Under the pieces are notes generated by a model that did not search any database, was not told the origin of the DNA, and saw nothing but the letters and a program-made list of their open reading frames with translations. Source: Okapia johnstoni (lineage: Eukaryota; Chordata; Mammalia; Artiodactyla; Giraffidae). From it: a stretch of 64,000 bases of DNA. Of the stretch, positions 12,327 through 24,242 are shown piece by piece (position 1 is the stretch's first letter; the number at the start of each line of letters is the position of its first letter). The translations under genes were made by a program, and so were the position numbers. Location of the stretch: assembly GCA_024291935.2 (NCBI GenBank), contig CM044309.1, forward strand, positions 4,588,001 to 4,652,000. The letters are read 5' to 3'.

Positions 12327-12381
12327 GGGCTTCCCAGGTATTGCTACTGGTAAAGAATCCACCTGCCAGTGCAAGAGACTC
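12327..12381 (+). mobile_element. Bov-tA SINE head fragment at the BovB junction
   Basis: GGGCTTCCCAGG, then TGGTAAAGAATCCACCTGCC is the tRNA-like head of a Bov-tA SINE, including the A-box region. It breaks off after about 55 bp and joins directly to antisense BovB, with no BovB 3' terminus between them. The SINE body is missing. Confidence 0.75.
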
Positions 12382-15300
12382 TGACTGCAGTCACCATCTG
12401 CAGTGAATTTGGAGCCCCCCAAAAATAAAGTCTGCCACTGTTTCCACTGTTTCCCCATCTATTTGCCATGAAGTGATCGGACCAAATGCCATGATCTTAG
12501 TTTTCTGAATGTTGAGGTTTAAGCCAACATTTTCACTCTCCTGTTTCACTTTCATCAAGAGGCTCTTTAGTTCTTCTTCACTTTCTGCCATAAGGGTGGT
12601 GTCATCTGCATATCTGAGGTTATTGCTATTTCTCCCAGCAATCTTGATTCCAGCTTGTGCTTCATTCAGCCCAGCATTTCTCATGATGTACTCTGCAAAT
12701 AAGTTTAAAAAAACAGGGTGACAATATACAGCCTTGACGCACTCCTTTCCTGATTTGGAACCAGTCTGTTGCTCCATGTCCATTTCTAACTGTTGCTTCC
12801 TGACCTGCATACAGATCTCTCAAGAGACAGGTCAGGTGGTCTGGTTTCCCATCTTGAAGAGTTTTCCACAGTTTGTTGTGATCCACACAGTCAAAGGCTT
12901 TGGCATAGTCAATAAAACAGAAGTAGATGTTTTTCTGGAACTCTCTTGCTTTTTTATGATCCAACGGAGGTTGCAATTTGATCTCTGGTTCCTTTGCCTT
13001 TTCTAAAACCAGCTTGAACATCTGGAAGTTCATGGTTCATGTATTGCTGAAGCCTGGCTTGGGGAATTTTGAGCATTACTTTACTAGCGTGTGAGATGAG
13101 TGAAATTGTGTGGTAGTCTGAGCATTCTTTGGCATTGCCTTTCGTTGGGATTGGAATGAAAACTGACCTTTTCTAGTCCTGTGGCCACTGCTGAGTTTTC
13201 CAAATTTGCTGGCATATTGAGTGTGACACTTTAACAGCATCATCTTTTAAGACTTGAAATAGCTCAACTGGAATTCCATCACCTCCACTAGCTTTGTTCA
13301 TAGTGATGCTTCTTAAGGCCCACTTGACTTCGCATTCCAGGATGTCTGGCTCTAGGTGGGTGATCATACCATCGTGATTATCTGACTTATGAAGACCTTT
13401 TTTGTATAGATCTTCTGTGTATTCTTGCCACCTCTTCTTAATATCTTCTGCTTCTATTAGGTCCATACCATTTCTGTCCTTTATTGAGCCCATCTTTGCA
13501 TGAAATGTTCCCTTGGTATCTCTAATTTTCTTGAAGAGATCCCTAGTCTTTCCCAGTCTATTGTTTTCCTCTATTTCTTTTCATTGATCGCTGAGGAAGG
13601 CTTTCTTATCTCTCCTTGCTATTCTTTGGAACTCTGCATTCAAACGGGTATAAATTTCCTTTTCTCCTTTGCCTTTCACTTCTTTTCTCAGCTGTTTGTA
13701 AGGCCTCCTCAGACAACCATTTTGCCTTTTTGCATTTCTTTTTCTTGGGGATGGTATTGATCACTGCCTCCTGTACAATGTCATGAACTTCCGTCCATAG
13801 TTCATCAGGCACTCTGTCTATCATAACTAATCCCTTGAATCTATTTCTCACTTCCACTGTATAATCATAAGGGATTTGATTTAGGTCATACCTGAATGGT
13901 CTAGTGGTTTTCCCTACTTTCTTCAATTTAAGCCTGAATTTGGCAATAAGCAGTTCATGATCTGAGCTACAGTCAGCTCCCGGTCTTGTTTTTGCTGACT
14001 GTATAGAGCTTCTCCATCTTTGGCTGCAAGAATATAATTAATCTGATTTTGGTGTTGACCATCTGGTGATGTCCATGTGTAGAGTCTTCTCTTGTGTTGT
14101 TGGAAGAGGGTGTTTGCTATGACCAGTGTGTTCGCTTGGCAAAACTCTATTAGCCTTTGCCCTGCCTAATTTTGTACTCCAAGGCCACATTTGCCTGTTA
14201 CTCCAGGTAGCTCTTGACTTCCTACTTTTGCATTCCAGTCCCCTATAATGAAAGGACATATTTTTTGGGTGTTAGTTTTAGAAGGTCTTGTAGGTCTTCA
14301 TAGCACCTTTCAACTTTAGCTTCTTCAGCATTACTGATTGGGGCATAGACTTGGGTTACTGTGGTATTGAATGTTTTGCCTCAGAAATGAACAGAGATCA
14401 TTCTGTTGTTTTTGAGATTTCATCCAAGTACTGCATTTCGGACTCTTTTGTTGACCTTTATGGCTACTTCATTTCTTCTAAGGGATTCTTGCCCACAGCA
14501 GTAGATGTAATAATCATCTGAGTTAAATTCACCCATTCCAGTCCATCTTAGTTCACTGATTCCTAGAATGTTGATGTTCACTCTTGCCATCTCCTGTTTG
14601 ACCACTTCCAATTTGCCTTGATTCATGGACATAACATTCCAGGTTCCTATGCAATGTTGCTCTTTACAGCATTGGACTTTACTTCCATCAGCAGTTACAT
14701 CCACAACTGGGTGTTGTTTTTGCTTTGGCTCCTTCTCTTCTTTCTTTCTGAAGTTACTTCTCCACTGACCTCCAGTAGCATATTGGGCACCTACTGACCT
14801 GGGGAATTCATCTTTCAGGGTCCTATCTTTTTTGCCTTTTCATACTGTTCATGGGGTTCTCAAGGCAAGAATACTGAAGTGGTTTGCCATTCCCTTCTCC
14901 AGTGGACCACATTTTGTCAGACCTCTCCACCATGACCCGTCCATCTTGGGTGGCCCTACATGGCATGCCTCATAGTTTCATTGAGTTAGACAAGGCTGTG
15001 ATCCATGTGATCAGATTGGTTAGTTTCCTGTGATTGTGGTTTTCAGTCTGTCTACCCTCTGATGGAGAAGGATAAGAGGCTTATGGAAGCTTCCTGATGG
15101 GAGAGACTGACTGAGAGGGAAACTAGGTCTTATTCTGATGGGCAGGGCCATGCTCAGTAAATCTTTAATCTAACTTTCTTTTGATGGATGGGGCTGTGTT
15201 CCCTCCCTGCTATTTACCTGGTGCCAAACTATGGTGGAGGTAATGAAGATAATGGTGGCCTCCTTCAACGGATCCCATGCATGCACTGCTACACTTAGTG

Positions 15301-15811
15301 CCTCCAATCTTGCAGCAGGCCACTGCCAACCTACACCTCCGCTGGAGACTCCTGGACACTCACAGGCAAGTCTGGGTCAGTCTCTTGTGGGGTCACTGCT
15401 CCTTTCTCCTGGGTCCTGGTGCAGAAGGTTCTGTTTGTGCCCTCCAAGAGACTATTTCCCAGTCCTGTGTAAGTTCCGGCAGCTCTATGGTGGGGTTAAT
15501 GGTGACCTCCTCCAAGACGGCTTATGCCATACCCAGGTCTGCTGCACCCAGAGCCCCTGCCCCTGCGGCAGTCCACTGCTGACCCGTAACTCCTCAGGAG
15601 ATGCTCAAACGCAGTTCAGTCTCAGTCTCTGTGGGGTCTCTGGGTCCTGGTGCGCACAAGGTTTGTTTGAGCCCTCTGAGTGTCCCTGGCAGGTATGGGA
15701 TTTGATTCTAAATGTGATTTTGAGCCCTCCTACCATGTTGCTGGGGCTTCTCCTTTGCCCTTGGATGTTGGTTATCTCCTCAAAGTTGCTCCAGCACCAC
15801 GCAGCCGCATT
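12382..15811 (-). mobile_element. BovB LINE, nearly 5'-complete but lacking the 3' end
   Basis: This is the longest BovB in the window. It runs on the minus strand from a GC-rich 5' region near 15.8 kb, through an apurinic-type endonuclease domain (CIGTWNV, LGISELRWTGMGEFNSDD near 14.5-14.7 kb), a linker (FRYDLNQIPYDYTVEVRNRF near 13.9 kb) and a reverse transcriptase. The RT keeps DYAKAFDCVDH, RQGCILSP and YADD (codons at 12601-12612). Several frameshifts make it non-coding. It stops inside the segment ADGDCSHEIKR, so about 0.6 kb of 3' sequence is missing. BovB is an RTE-clade retrotransposon whose 3' end also drives Bov SINEs. It sits inside an L1 (11326-12326 and 15812 onward). Confidence 0.93.
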
Positions 15812-15834
15812 TATATATATATATATATATATAT
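15812..15834 (+). repeat. (TA)n microsatellite
   Basis: A run of alternating T and A at the point where the L1 resumes after the BovB insertion. L1 carries a TATATA motif here, which may have served as target site and then expanded. Confidence 0.9.
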
Positions 15835-16140
15835 GGAATATTACTCAACCATAAAATAGAATGAAATATTTTCATTTGTAGCAACACAGATAAATCTAGA
15901 GAATATTATGCTTAGTGAAGTCAGACAGAGAAAGACAAGTACCATTTGAGACTCCTTATATTTGGAGTCTAAAATGTAATACAAATGAATCTACATACAA
16001 AATAGGAACAGACTCAGAGACATAGAAAATGATATTATGGTACCAAAGGGAAGAGAGAAGGGGGAAGGACAAATTAGTGGTGTATGATTAATAGACACAA
16101 ACTACCATATATAAAATAGATAAGCACTATATATAAAAAG
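15812..16140 (+). mobile_element. L1 3' portion, part 2
   Basis: A short TA microsatellite leads straight into GGAATATTACTCAACCATAA, the L1 text expected after the break at 12326. It continues with GTCAGACAGAGAAAGACAAG and then L1 3' UTR up to the next inserted Bov-A piece. Confidence 0.88.
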
Positions 16141-16270
16141 CCGTTGGAAGAGAACATGGCAACCCATTCTAGTATTCTTGCCTGGAGAATCCCGTGGATA
16201 GAGGATCCTGGTGAGCTGCATTCCATGGGGTCACAAAAGAGTCTGACACTACTGAGGTGACCGAGCACAG
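16141..16270 (+). mobile_element. Bov-A SINE monomer in L1 3' UTR
   Basis: The text runs GGCAACCCATTCTAGTATTC, then CTTGCCTGGAGAATCCCGTG, and ends GTCTGACACTACTGAGGTGA. This is a single Bov-A unit without a tRNA head. L1 3' UTR text flanks it on both sides. Confidence 0.85.
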
Positions 16271-16337
16271 CATATATGTAACAACACCATATAGCACAGG
16301 GCATTATACCCATTGGTGTTTAATAACCTATAGTGGA
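16271..16337 (+). mobile_element. L1 3' UTR, part 3
   Basis: Short L1 3' UTR remnant (CATATAGCACAGGGCATTAT, then TAATAACCTATAGTGGAATA) between two ruminant SINEs. Confidence 0.75.
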
Positions 16338-16556
16338 ATACTTGTTGTGGTTTAGTTGCTCAGTAGTGTCTGACCCTTTTGTGATCCCATGGACTGTAGC
16401 TTGCCAAGCTTCTCTGTCCCTGGTATTTCTCTGGTAAGAATACAGGAGTGGGTTGTCATTTCTTTCTCCAGGGTATCTTCCCAACCCAAGGATCAGACTC
16501 ATGTCTCCTGCATTGCAGACAGATTCTTTACCACTGAGCCACCTGGAAAGCCCAAA
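16338..16556 (-). mobile_element. Bov-tA SINE in L1 3' UTR
   Basis: On the minus strand it reads from a tRNA-like head (GGGCTTTCCAGGTGGCTCAG) through the Bov-A body to an end near 16340. It is nearly full length, with a B-box-like region still recognisable. Confidence 0.88.
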
Positions 16557-16599
16557 GTGAAATATAATCTGCAAAATACTGATGCCCTATTTTGCACAT
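16557..16599 (+). mobile_element. L1 3' UTR, part 4
   Basis: AATATAATCTGCAAAATACT-type text links the preceding SINE and the following BovB fragment. Its place in the series fits L1 3' UTR. Confidence 0.55.
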
Positions 16600-16909
16600 C
16601 TGTTGTTGTTGCTGTTGTTGTTCAGTCGCTAACTTGTCCAACTCTTTGCAACCTCATGGGCTTCAGCACGCCAGGCTCCCCTGTCCTTCACTGTCTCCCA
16701 GAGTTTGCTCAGATTGATATCGGTTGAGTCGATGATGCTATCTAACCATCTCATCCTCTGCCCCGCCCCCTTCTCCTTTTGCCTTCACTCTTTCCCAGCA
16801 TCAGTGTCTTTTCCAGAGAGTTGGTGGCCAATGTATTGCAGTTTCAACTTTAGCATCAGTCCTTCCTACGAATATTCAGGGTTGATTTCCTTTAGGATGG
16901 ACTGGTTAC
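16600..16909 (-). mobile_element. BovB 3' end inserted in L1
   Basis: It opens with a GTTGTTGTT tail and TTCAGTCGCTAACTTGTCC (antisense BovB terminus), and runs through CCATCTCATCCTCTGCC to GGATGGACTGGTT. Strong 5' truncation leaves about 310 bp. L1 text resumes immediately after it. Confidence 0.9.
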
Positions 16910-16975
16910 CTGAAACTAAAATAGTATGGTAAATCAGCTATACTTCAATTTTTAAATTGCATTAATAGTCAAAAA
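16910..16975 (+). mobile_element. L1 3' terminus, part 5
   Basis: ACCTGAAACTAAAATAGTAT, then ATCAGCTATACTTCAATTTT is the classical L1 3' UTR end. This shows that one L1 spans 11326-16975 with four inserted blocks. Confidence 0.8.
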
Positions 16976-17675
16976 AAAGATTAGGTGATATCTGGGGAGC
17001 ATTCTCAGACTTTTCTTTCAGGACTTTCAATAAATGAAACCAAAACCAGTAAATTGGAATTACTATACAAATAAGATACATTTCAAACTAATCTCAAATA
17101 TTAATTTTACAGGACCATTATTTTTACTGAAGCAAAACATTATACTTAACTTTCCAGAAAACCCATTTGAACCAGAATTACACATATTATCTTCATTTTA
17201 CAGCTGAGGAAATTTGAGATTTACTTCATATACGAGACAGCCTCTCCCCTCCCCAACACTCCCAGCTCCTCTAGGACAGATATTCACCTCTGAGTTTCTG
17301 GTACCTGCAAAGGGCAAGCCAAATAGTTGATGATCAAAAAGACTGTTTAACTGAAATAAAAGTTGCATAATTTGTCCCAAAAAAGCATAACTAGGACACA
17401 ATTCTCCTGACTCATTTATCTACAACAAGAATGTGTCCATAATTGCAGTCTATGATCACATTACTATGATTATTGTTATAGGAACCATGCTCATCCTCCT
17501 CTTACATTTAGATCAGATGTGAGCAGCCCTTCTGCTTTCAAGACCATTCATCTCTTCTCTGGCCCACTTATTTTTTTGTTTGTTTAACTCCATACATTTT
17601 CTTTAACCTGGATAAATGTAACTTCTTAATAGGTTTCTTCCAGTTTTTGCCTTTTCATACTGCACTTTCCTGCAT
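16976..17675. other. Unique sequence, no gene seen
   Basis: Nothing recognised between the L1 terminus and the next BovB. Confidence 0.5.
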
Positions 17676-18142
17676 CACTTTGTCAACAAAGGTCCGTCAA
17701 GTCAAAGCTATGATTTTTCCTGTAGTCATATATGGTTGGGAGAGTTGGACCATAAAGAAGGCAGAGCGCCAAAGAATTTGATGCTTTTGAACTGTGGTGT
17801 TGGAGAAGACTCTTGAGATTGCCTTGGACTGCAAGGAGAGCAAACCAGTCGATCCTAAAGGATATCAACCTTGAATATTTATTGGAAGGTTTGATGCTGA
17901 AGCTCCAAAACTTGGCCACCTGACTTGAAGAGTCGACTCACTGAAAAAGACCCTGATACAGGGAAAGATTGAAGGCAAAAGGAGAAAGGGGCGGCAGAGG
18001 ATGAGATGGTTAGATAGCATCACCAACTCAATGGACATGAATTTCAGCAAACTCTGGGAGATGGTGAAGGATGGGGAAGCCTGGCAAGTTGCAGTCCATG
18101 GGGTCGCAAACAGTCAGACATGACTCAGCAACTGAACAACAG
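17676..18142 (+). mobile_element. BovB 3' end
   Basis: CACTTTGTCAACAAAGGTCC through GTTGGAGAAGACTCTTGAGA to GACATGACTCAGCAACTGAA. It carries several indels (an extra T in the codons for RIDAF, for example) and looks older than its neighbours. Confidence 0.92.
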
Positions 18143-20749
18143 CAAAATAGGTTGCTTATTTTTTCCCATAGCTGGACTTTCTTTTCTCCTTTGTATGCAT
18201 ATGAATAAAATAAGCTGACTAGTTTGTTTCCCTTTCTTCCTTCATACTAATCCCTTCTCAAACCCCACCTTTCCTTGGAGCCAGCTTTAGTTGCCTTAAG
18301 ATTTCCAGGGTCCACTGAACAATGCTGAGCGTTCTTGCTTTCTGATGCATGAAAATCTTCTTCCCCCTGAGTGATGCCTGTCCTTTCTCTGTGACTTGCC
18401 TGTGTCACGTTTAGATTGTAAGCCCAACGGACGAGGAACGTAAGTAACTCTGTGTGTACACAATCCAGCATCAAAATGAAAATTGTCATTAGCAGCTAGG
18501 ACTATAACATTCATAATTTTAATTAACTTGCAGGCAATTGCATTAATATAGTTATATTAAAACTCTCTTGGAACATATTTGACTCATTTTAATCACCCCT
18601 GAAGTAATGAGCACAAGTGAAAAGCTGATGTAATGTCGATGGCCTTAGGAAAAATTCTCTGAAACAATCTTCAAGGTGTTTGTGTACTTCAGAACGCACA
18701 GTCTCTTTTGTAGCCAAGTCATTTCCATTTTGGAAATGATATTAAGCAGCCAAAGTAATATATTACATATAGTCTCATGTTTTACAGACCATGTATTAAT
18801 GGGTAAATATGCAGGTTTGTTTATAGGTAATTCAAAACAGAAATGAGGATTATGGTTTTCCCTCTGTGTGACACTGAAAATCTGAATCTGAAAGCGTAAT
18901 TATCACTTGCTACCTTCTCTTTATATGAAATAATAAGATAATCATTTGAGACTCATAAACTCTTGATTTTTCATCTTGGAGGGCATGAACAATGTCACAA
19001 ACTGTCACGAGGCAGTTTCTTCTGTAGCTGGTGCTAATAGAAAACAGGAGGCCACCAGCAAATATGTCCTTGAATCACCTCTGAAAATGGAGCTGTTCTC
19101 TTTTGTATAATAGCACATCTCCATCCAAAAGATAATTTGCCTTTATATCAAGCATTTATATAAAAGACTCACTTCTGAAGATACTCCATAGGCCATTCTT
19201 CTCTTAATTTTCTGTGTAATAGTTAAAATCCTGATGATCTAAACCAATTTTTATAAATATGCAATAGTGGAATAAACTCAGAGTATTTAAATGACTACTA
19301 TTGAATACATTTTGAATCATCTATTTCTATCAAAAGATAAAAATGTACTTAAATTCTATATAATTTTATTGAATGCTTGTGCTGAAGGCTGGGAGCATGT
19401 GAGGAGCATGCTGAAAATACGATTTAACTTAAACGGAAGAGCTGTCACCTCATGACTTAGAAAGTGGTACATCATGGTCAATCAAGCTTTCCGTTCAACA
19501 GAGCCAGAACTAACCCTTCATACACAAGCCAGTTCAGCAGGGCAAGGGCCAGCCTAGATAGTTCTATTGATAACAGTCTGGAGCTACTAAAGCAGAAATT
19601 CTGCCCATTTTAGATCACTAGGCTTTTCTCAAGAGGGATCTCTCCCTCACTGCGCCCCCCCACCCCTCACTACCCTGGCTGGTAGCCCAGGTCTCTAGCA
19701 AAATGTGTAAAATAGAAACTGGATATAAGAATGTGAATGACTCAGCATAAACTCTTCTTCACTGGCAAGTCTAAGGAAGATATCCTGCTGATTGGGTCAG
19801 CAACGGTATTTGCATGTGATTACAAAGCCTATTATTACACAGACAATACTTGGAAACAACCTTGAATATAAATAAGAAGCTCATCTCTTGCTGGTTTGTT
19901 TATTAAAATGCTCTTTAAATATTTGGAGTAAGGGAAGAAGTGCTATTTCATGGAGTCTAGAGCCAGAATTATGTACGTTAAAAGCCATACTAAATTTTTC
20001 AAAGCTATCCTGCCATCTAAGCAAGAAAATGAAGGTGACAGATTTTAACGAAAGCTTTTAAAATGAGCAGAGTACTCCTTTACACATGGTGATCAAAATA
20101 TCTGTAGATTGAATGAATTACTATGGAGTGGAATCAGTGGTCTCAGGTTCTTGCCACATAAATCCCCTTAGGAAGAACCAAGTTTGCCTTCTACCAGGAT
20201 GCACAAGACCTACTTGTGTTGACAAGATGGTGCTTTTCTCCAGGTTACTCTTGATCTCTTTTCTGAGACCATTTCAGCTTCCTCTAGAAGAGAAAGTGAT
20301 AACAGAACGAGATCCTTTCCAGGCCACGCCCCCAGGCTTGGGTGAGGTTATTGGCTTGAGAGAAAGCACACAGGCGCCCTGGCTGTGGGCCCCCGGGAGT
20401 GTACTGGCGGCTCTCTGATGAGACGCGAAGCATGCGGGTGGAAGCAGCAGACGATACAGGACGCCGATGCTGCTCATTCCAAACTGATGATGATGAAGAC
20501 CCTCTAATATGTAAACGGTAAGACACTGACCACAGACTCGACTGTGGCCTAGATAAAATCCCTAAAAGTGAGAGCCTAAATCTTCTCCATATATCGGCAT
20601 TTCTGTGCATCCCCTCAGGGGACATCTTTGTCGGTGGTTTACCTATCTTCAGCATATGAATGCCTTAACAGCTGACAAAAAGGTGGTGTTTGTTTATTGG
20701 GATCAAAACATTAACTGAGAGCTGAGAACCAGAGAGTATTTACAACTGG
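18143..20749. other. Repeat-poor unique sequence, 2.6 kb
   Basis: This is the longest stretch here where I recognise no transposon. It is AT-rich at 18.5-20.1 kb. No exon signal was found. Confidence 0.5.
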
Positions 20750-21407
20750 CATGCTAAATCCTTTCATTCCCCCCTTTCATTCCAGGAGCCCTCTATCAGC
20801 AGAAAGTGGCCAGAGCTGCCATTGCCCCTCTTCCTTCAAGACTGAGAAGGGATCAAAGATGAGAGAACTGAAACAAAGTGTCATCAGCTGCATCCATCTC
20901 ACCTGCCTGCACTACTCAAGGATGCCGATGACAGACTTACTCCACGTAGCCCCGAAACAGTTCAATGTCTGCCCCAGCAATTTCCAGGAACTTAAGAGTC
21001 AGTGGTGTCTAGTCCACGCTGAGCTATTAAGACTAGCTAGGACTACTGACCCTCTGACTGTGCATGAGCAAAGGTCCGCTTGGATGACCTTTTGATACCA
21101 GAGGGCAAAAATTCCACCCTCAGATCATGCTGAGCATCTCCATTTTTTAACATGCACAGGCCTGTAACTTAGTTACCTCTGGGCAGAACTGGACCTTTTT
21201 CCATTCACTTTTCCCCACGCTCCCCAGTCCTCAGACTGCCCTGATTCTTTAATCTTTACTCCATAAATACCCTGAGCCCCTTGCCTTTTGGGAGGCAGAT
21301 CTAAGACTTGGATGTCTTGCGAATAACCCTCTCTGTATTGCAAATGTCAGCATCTCAGACTTTTGGTTTGATGCTCATGGGGCAAAATGAACCTGGTTTG
21401 GTAATAC
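20750..21407 (+). mobile_element. Probable solo ERV LTR
   Basis: The 3' part has LTR features: CCATAAATACC as a TATA-like box near 21260, a CCTTGCCTTTTGGGAGGCAG segment, CTCTCTGTATTGC, and an end at GGTTTGGTAATACA. No primer-binding site, gag or pol follows, so it is a solo LTR if this reading is correct. The left end is approximate. The family was not identified. Confidence 0.45.
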
Positions 21408-21604
21408 AAAAAAAAAGTCATCCCCTTCCCCAATTCTGTTCTGACTGCTGAGTATTCCAATGCATGAGGCAATATTTTAAAAGCATCCTTTTAGTTGCAC
21501 ATGTCAAACTGAGCCCACTTCATCTCTTATTTTGTCTTTATATGGGATCTGAATCTACAGAAAATTGTGTACTTTTCCTTCCTTCATCTCCCTTTTCTTC
21601 TGCA
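21408..21604. other. Unique sequence
   Basis: Nothing recognised. Confidence 0.4.
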
Positions 21605-21884
21605 TTAGTCTCCTCAGGCTGCCATAATAAAAATACCACAGACAGGTTGACTTAGAAATTTATTTTTCGTGGTTCTGGAGGCTGGAAGTTCCAGAGCAAC
21701 GTCCAGCAAGCAGGATTTGGTTTCTGGTGGGAATTCTCTTCCTGACTTGCGATTGGCCACCTCCTCACTATGGCGTCACATGGCCCTTCCTCTCATCACA
21801 CACAGAAAGACAGACATCTCTCTCTCTTCCTCATCTTATAAGGCTGCCAATTCTGTCGATTCAGGGCCCCACCCTTTGTCACTG
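21605..21884 (-). mobile_element. MaLR-type LTR fragment
   Basis: Antisense of a MaLR LTR 3' part: GTCTCCTCAGGCTGCCATAA, then GGTTCTGGAGGCTGGAAGTT, then TTATAAGGCTGCCAATTCTG and GGGCCCCACCCTTTG. It ends where BovB begins, and the remainder was not found on the far side. Confidence 0.75.
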
Positions 21885-22433
21885 TTATTCAATCACTGAG
21901 TCATATCTGACTCTTTGCAACCCCATGGACTGCAACATACCAGGCTTCCCTGACCTTCACCATCTCCCAGAGTTTGCTCAGATTCATGTCCATTGAGTAG
22001 GTGATGTTATCTAACCATCTTATCCTCAGCTACCCCCTTCTCCTCTTTCCTCAATCTTTCCCAGCACCAGGATCTTTGCCAATGAGTCAGCTCTTCACAT
22101 CAGGTGGCCAAAGTATTGGAGCTTTAGCTTCAGCATCAGTCCTTCCCATGAATATTCAGGGTTGATTTCCCTTAGGATGGACTGGTTGGATCTCCTTGCA
22201 GTCCAAGGGACTCTCAAGAGTCTTCTCCAACACCACAGTTTGAAAGCATCAGTTCTTTGGCACTCAGCTTTCTTTATGGTCCAACTCTCACACCCATACA
22301 TGACTACTGCAAAAACCATAGCTTTGACTCTACAGACTTTTGTCAGAAAAATGATGTCTTTGCTTTTCAATACACTACCTAGGTTTGTCAAAGCTTTCCT
22401 TCCAAGGAGTATCTATTAATTTTATGGCTGCAG
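21885..22433 (-). mobile_element. BovB 3' end
   Basis: It runs antisense from TTATTCAATCACTGAGTCAT through CATCTTATCCTCAGC and AAGAGTCTTCTCCAACACCA to TTAATTTTATGGCTGCAG. About 550 bp encode the ORF C-terminus (VMYGCESWTIKKAECQR) in a partly open frame. Confidence 0.93.
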
Positions 22434-22924
22434 AATGGTAAAGCTTCAGAATTCTATTGTGTGTTCTGGAAGCCTTTACGCAAAGAAGTGAGTGCCCATA
22501 TGACTTGGATAAGACTCGAGGACCCCTTGCGTTTATCTCTGACAAGGCCAGATACAGACCCTCCAGATCTCCATTTCTGCCTCATAAATAGAACTGCTTT
22601 GTCCCTACTTCTCAGTCAGAACAAAGGGCTTGTTCTCCAGATTTGGGATAACATGAATTTTGGCCCCATCAGTCTGAGCCAGCAAGCCGCCCCTCCTCAG
22701 CAGCCCCTCCTGAAAGCCGGCTGTGTCCTGATAGTGCTCTCTGCTGACAGGATCCAATAGGCCACGTGCATTCAACCCAAGTCCGCAACCCAGTTATTTG
22801 TCGCCTGTTTACTCCTCCACAAAGAAAAGCCCTTGCAGACGTCACGGTCAGAGCATTCTCCCCCTTGCTGTAGTTCACCTCACACTCTTCCTGACAGTTT
22901 ACATGGCTTACCCAAGGGCACATT
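22434..22924. other. Unique sequence
   Basis: Nothing recognised. Confidence 0.45.
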
Positions 22925-22999
22925 CAGTTCAGCTCAGCTCAGCCGCTCAGTCATGTCCGACTCTTTGTGACCCCATGGACCTCCAGGCCTCCCTGCCCC
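22925..22999 (-). mobile_element. Bov SINE/BovB 3' stub
   Basis: CAGTTCAGCTCAGCTCAGCC, then AGTCATGTCCGACTCTTTGT and CCAGGCCTCCCTGCCCC form a 75-bp terminus fragment. Confidence 0.85.
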
Positions 23000-24242
23000 T
23001 TAGGAGCAGCTCTAAGATGTTGTGGGAACACCATGGCATTTTTTGCCCTTAAGGTCTTTAAAATCTAGTAGATAAAAGTTGAAATATATGCTTGTTAATT
23101 TAGTCATCCGCTAGTTTTGTTTCTAATGTTGTGTTGTTCTCCTTGAAATAATACAGGGACTGAGAGAGAGACAGAAAGAGAGGCAGAAAGAACGTGTATT
23201 GTATCAACACTATCCGCAGCAGACCTAAGAAGTACACGCCTGCCGGGTCCTCCATATAAGCATCGCATACAAGAAGAATTCATGTCCACAGTCCCCAGAG
23301 TCAACTCAACAGTTTGGGGTGAGGTGATTTTCTAAGTTAGCGTCATTGTTTTTTCGTGGAATTTCTCCTTTCTCTGTGGCTTCTGCACATCACTGCCTCC
23401 CTCCCTTCGTCTGTGGTTGCTCTGCAGTGGGTAGAGACGAGCTAAATGGAAAAGATCTTTCCCTTCTTGGTAAAATGAGAAGAGGTGGTTCTCACCCCTT
23501 TTAACAAGAGTCTTTTCTGCATATTCTGTTGTGTTTCCTTTGTTAAACATTCACAGTGTCTAGGACTGGTCTCCAGAAGTTGTCAATGTCGTGGGTCTGC
23601 TCACCCAGACTCTCAGCCGATCCTTCCCCGCTCCATCTCATCCTCCAGTCCTGCTGAGAGAGGAGAAGCAGAGATTTATAGCTGTTCTTAGCGGCCATTT
23701 CTTTCAAAGCTCTGCTCTTGGGGCCTTTTAATCCACCGCCTTGCACTTGCCTGACTACAGCTTCTCTTTGCATCTTCTAAGCCACGCTGTGTAAGGATGT
23801 ACATGTGACTCTCCACTAACGTCCATGTTCTAGCTCGTTTCATTCTTTCATGATCATGATGACAAGAGCAATGGCTGCTTCAAACTTGCTCAATCTTTCT
23901 GCTTCACAATAACCAAAAGTGTGATTTTCAAAGATCTTAACTGTCACAAAAACAATTGAGAGGAAACCACTTGTGTTCAGATTTATGGTCTGAATGACTT
24001 CAGGGTCTCAGAGTGGCAGATGTGCAGATAGCTGTTGCTCATCCATCACTGAGCTCCCATCGTATAAAGCCTGGGAAGGAATATTTAATAAGGCCCCAGG
24101 AAGCAAGACTCAGTTCTAATGTCAGTGAATTTCTAATGAGGCAGCTCTCAAGTTGAACCATGACAGACTCAAGCTCCATGGACAGGGAACTGGATTCTGA
24201 TGTGCACTGGATGCATCTTGGATAATAGTTGGACCTTTTGTT
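23000..24242. other. Unique sequence, no gene seen
   Basis: A GA-rich patch lies at 23158-23190. No repeat family or exon recognised. Confidence 0.5.

Noticed and set aside
15231..15854. 207-codon open frame on the plus strand
   Set aside because: Antisense of the BovB 5' region, ending in the TA microsatellite.
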